Part shown: positions 3,291 through 5,398 of the stretch, piece by piece
Position numbering within the stretch: the first letter of the stretch is position 1
Layout of the letters: every line of letters starts with the position of its first letter
Notes under the pieces: model-generated
What the model saw: the letters and a program-made list of their open reading frames with translations, nothing else
The model's database searches: none
Told to the model about the DNA's origin: nothing
NCBI GenBank assembly: GCA_013330015.1
Contig: DUJC01000127.1
Location: forward strand, 5,167-10,564
Source of the DNA: Candidatus Poseidoniaceae archaeon
GTDB taxonomy: Archaea; Thermoplasmatota; Poseidoniia; Poseidoniales; Poseidoniaceae
Reading direction: 5' to 3'
Length of the DNA: 5,398 nucleotides
Translations under genes and position numbers: made by a program

Positions 3291-5398
3291 CAGATCTCCT
3301 CCCCGGAGGTGAGTACAGCACTCACCACAGTGGATTTCTTACCTGCATCACCTTTCTTCTTGCCTTTCCACAGCTTCTCTTTCATCGAGTCTTCAGCATG
3401 GTGGCCGTAGATTTCGTTCATGTCACGCTGTGTAGGAATGATGTGGAAGGAAGGTGTAGGTGGTGGCGAAGTGGTGGACCACTCGAGCGACCATCCGCCC
3501 CACGGGTCCTTGCCAGCCTTCTCACCGTTCTTTCCGGAATAGATGATGTTCCACACCAGAAGGAGTTGGCTCAATCCAAAGATGAAAGCAAAGATGGAGA
3601 TCGCCATGTTGTACTCGGCAAAGCCACTCTCAACGGTGTAGGAGTGTGTTCGACGAGGCATTCCCTGAATTCCTAGAGCGTGCATTGGCCAGAAGGCAGC
3701 GTTGTAGGAAGCGAATCCAATCAAGAAGTGCCAGAGACCGAGCGTCTCATTGAGCTTACGTCCGGTTGCCTTCGGGTACCAATAATAGACACCAGAGAAC
3801 AGCGCAAACACCGTACCGCCAATGAAGACGTAGTGGAAGTGTGCGACGACGAAGTAGGAATCATGGAAGTGTGTGTCAAGCCCTGCAACAGGGAAGAACA
3901 TTCCAGAGATGCCGCCGAGAGTGAAGGTGATGAGGAATCCAAGAGACCAGAGCGTGTGGGTTTTCATGACCAAGGAACCGCCCCAAAGCGTCATCAGCCA
4001 GTTGAAGATCTTCGCACCGGTTGGAATCGCAACCGCCATGGTGGTGATCATGAATGCAGCACGCCAGAATGGATCCATACCCGAAGTGAGCATGTGGTGC
4101 CCCCATACGATGAAACCAACAATTCCGATACCGGCCATAGCGAAGACCATCGACTTGTAACCGAAGATGGAACGTCGTGCACTCGTTGCTAGAACTTCGG
4201 AGACAATACCGAAGGCTGGAATAATCACGACGTAGACTTCAGGGTGGCCGAAGAACCAGAACAGGTGTTGGAACAGCAACGGATCCCCTCCGCCTGTAAA
4301 GAACGTCGAACCTATCGTATGGTCGAACATCAGGAAAGCTACACCGATGATCAGTGCTGGTAGAGACATGAACAGCATGAAAACGCTGACGAACGCAGAC
4401 CAGGTGAAGAGTGGCATCTTCATCCACGTGATACCAGGTGCACGCATAGTGAAGACTGTGGTGATGAAGTTAACACCACCAAGTGTCGAGGACGCCCCCA
4501 ACATCAACATACCTGCAATGAATGACGTCGTTCCTGCGTTGGCGCCGTAATCACCTGCATTATTCAAAGACGAATATGGTGGATACATGACCCATGTAAT
4601 GTCCGCACCTTCTCCGGACCAAATACCTCCGAAGATTAGAGGTGCAGAGAAAACGAGGAGCCAGAGGCCCATGGCATTGATTCGAGGGAAAGCAAGGTCT
4701 TTCGCACCGATTTGAAGTGGGAGGACATAGTTGAGGAATCCAGCAATCATAGGCATTGCACCAAGGAAAATCATGGTCGTACCGTGCAGAGTGAAGAACG
4801 AGTTGTACTCTTGTTGTGTTAAGAAATCGTTCTCGGGGAGAGCGAGTTGGATACGGAACAAGAGCGCAAGCACGCCACCAACGAGGAAGAAAAAGAATCC
4901 GAACAAGAAGTACAAGATACCAACTTCCTTGTGATCAGTTGTGGTCAACCAAGGCTTGAGGTAGCTCCAGAAACTTCCAACGGTGAAGGTTTCAGGACTG
5001 CGTCGATAAAAGACCCACATGGTTCCGAGGAGGATGATGGAGAGGGATAGGCCAACAGCGGTCAAAAGAATAACCAATGGAGGAGCAGTAGGTCCCTTGG
5101 CTTCAGCGTTTATTCCTGGGACGACAACGGTCTGGACGTTCCAGTAATCGTTGGCTGTACCGTCACCCGCACCGGTTGCACCACCGCTGACTGCACCACC
5201 GCTTACGGCGTTACCGATGATCGTCATCTCAACGGTCGCAGCATCGCTGACAGGTGCTTGGAATTCAAAGTCCCATGAACGGAACTTGTTTCCGTCATCG
5301 GTGTGAGTCAACCCACCATCAACCACTTTGCTGTAGGATGGATCGATGGTGGTAACGCTTCCACCACCTTCGAGAACGATTCGGAATCCACCTTGGAC
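3290..5398 (-). CDS. coxA: Cytochrome c oxidase subunit I with N-terminal extracellular domain (5' partial)
   Basis: Catalytic subunit of an aa3-type haem-copper oxidase: it reduces O2 to water at haem a3-CuB and pumps protons across the cytoplasmic membrane. Residue numbers count from the GTG at 5326. Visible residues are H181 and H498 (haem a), H496 (haem a3), H361, H410 and H411 (CuB), Y365 of the HPEVY motif (cross-linked to H361 in the family), E363 and D210 with N199/N216 (D-channel), T436 and K439 (K-channel), H488/D489 (Mg site) and R558/R559 (propionate arginines). This is the full A1-type set, so the enzyme should be active. The C-terminal DPWGG...SPPP tail is normal for the family. 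The frame stays open to the window edge without a stop, and the GTG falls inside a conserved domain, so the true start is probably beyond 5398. An extra N-terminal domain and helix precede the usual TTDHKEVG start. It ends in TGA overlapping the subunit III ATG by one base. Confidence 0.97.
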   Translation of the reverse strand, partial: VQGGFRIVLEGGGSVTTIDPSYSKVVDGGLTHTDDGNKFRSWDFEFQAPVSDAATVEMTIIGNAVSGGAVSGGATGAGDGTANDYWNVQTVVVPGINAEAKGPTAPPLVILLTAVGLSLSIILLGTMWVFYRRSPETFTVGSFWSYLKPWLTTTDHKEVGILYFLFGFFFFLVGGVLALLFRIQLALPENDFLTQQEYNSFFTLHGTTMIFLGAMPMIAGFLNYVLPLQIGAKDLAFPRINAMGLWLLVFSAPLIFGGIWSGEGADITWVMYPPYSSLNNAGDYGANAGTTSFIAGMLMLGASSTLGGVNFITTVFTMRAPGITWMKMPLFTWSAFVSVFMLFMSLPALIIGVAFLMFDHTIGSTFFTGGGDPLLFQHLFWFFGHPEVYVVIIPAFGIVSEVLATSARRSIFGYKSMVFAMAGIGIVGFIVWGHHMLTSGMDPFWRAAFMITTMAVAIPTGAKIFNWLMTLWGGSLVMKTHTLWSLGFLITFTLGGISGMFFPVAGLDTHFHDSYFVVAHFHYVFIGGTVFALFSGVYYWYPKATGRKLNETLGLWHFLIGFASYNAAFWPMHALGIQGMPRRTHSYTVESGFAEYNMAISIFAFIFGLSQLLLVWNIIYSGKNGEKAGKDPWGGWSLEWSTTSPPPTPSFHIIPTQRDMNEIYGHHAEDSMKEKLWKGKKKGDAGKKSTVVSAVLTSGEEI
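3296..3302 (-). promoter_or_regulatory. Ribosome binding site of coxIII inside the end of coxI
   Basis: GGAGGAG on the minus strand; its GGAGG core ends 7 bases before the ATG at 3290. It lies within the last codons of subunit I, whose TGA shares its A with the ATG. This fits translational coupling, keeping subunits I and III in step. Confidence 0.75.
5114..5398 (-). other. Reeler / choice-of-anchor V-like extracellular domain fused to CoxI (partial)
   Basis: This part of the subunit I reading frame is not found in standard CoxI. Read from the window edge, it shows a GGFRIVLEGG strand, a THTDDG segment, then W-D-F-E-F-Q-A-P, a T-V-E-M-T strand, G-N-A-V-S-G-G and a D-Y-W motif. That order (GGF, H-T, W-x-F-x-x-x-A-P, G-N-A-x-x-G, D-x-W) is what I recall for Reeler/choice-of-anchor V beta-sandwich domains. 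It contains a small in-frame low-complexity repeat (AVSGG AVSGG ATGAG). The following helix, at about residues 81-106, ends in YRRS. By the positive-inside rule this places the domain outside the cell and the canonical CoxI N-terminus inside, as expected. The domain's ligand or role is unknown, and its beginning lies outside the window. The family assignment is from memory of motifs, not a search. Confidence 0.6.

Noticed and set aside
3680..4192. Plus-strand open frame of 170 codons
   Set aside because: It lies antisense to the conserved core of subunit I, is rich in charged residues with no recognisable motif or ribosome binding site, and is explained by codon bias of the opposite strand.
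5324..5326. GTG as the start of the subunit I gene
   Set aside because: The reading frame continues without a stop to the window edge, and the residues upstream of the GTG (including GGFRIVLEGG) belong to the same extracellular domain, so a start there would cut the domain in two.

Overview
The window is one tightly packed minus-strand operon for an aerobic haem-copper terminal oxidase and its copper-delivery protein. In transcription order, from high to low coordinates, it holds a cytochrome c oxidase subunit I gene (5' end beyond the window), subunit III, a small subunit IV-like membrane protein, and a large SCO1/SenC-type protein. Junctions are a 1-base stop/start overlap and then two 9-base gaps. 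Only 32 bases at the left edge lie outside a gene. No RNA gene, mobile element, CRISPR array, promoter or terminator is visible.

The style suggests a marine planktonic archaeon, most likely of the Thermoplasmatota (Marine Group II/Poseidoniales or a relative). This is an inference. It rests on a secreted SCO protein ending in an 'acidic/Ser-rich stretch, G-I-P-S-V-G-L-L, hydrophobic helix, short basic tail' anchor, its many N-glycosylation sequons and acidic composition, DUF4430-like and EGF-like surface modules, and Shine-Dalgarno-led genes in a compact operon. A bacterial origin cannot be excluded from the sequence alone.

Region by region: 5398-3290 is subunit I, with a complete set of haem, CuB, K-channel and D-channel residues (A1-type HPEVY). 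It is fused at its N-terminus to an extracellular beta-rich domain resembling Reeler/choice-of-anchor V, joined by one extra membrane helix. 3290-1926 is subunit III, which carries about 147 extra N-terminal residues: two additional helices, a charged external loop and a His-rich cytoplasmic loop. 1916-1569 is the three-helix subunit IV. 1559-33 is the SCO protein, whose thioredoxin fold appears to be split by an insertion of two DUF4430-like repeats and a four-cysteine EGF-like module.

Functionally, subunit I holds the O2-reducing haem a3-CuB centre, subunits III and IV support assembly and stability, and the SCO protein would handle copper for the oxidase. The CuA-bearing subunit II is not in the window. 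The most notable feature is that three of the four genes carry accessory extracellular or membrane modules absent from standard family members.
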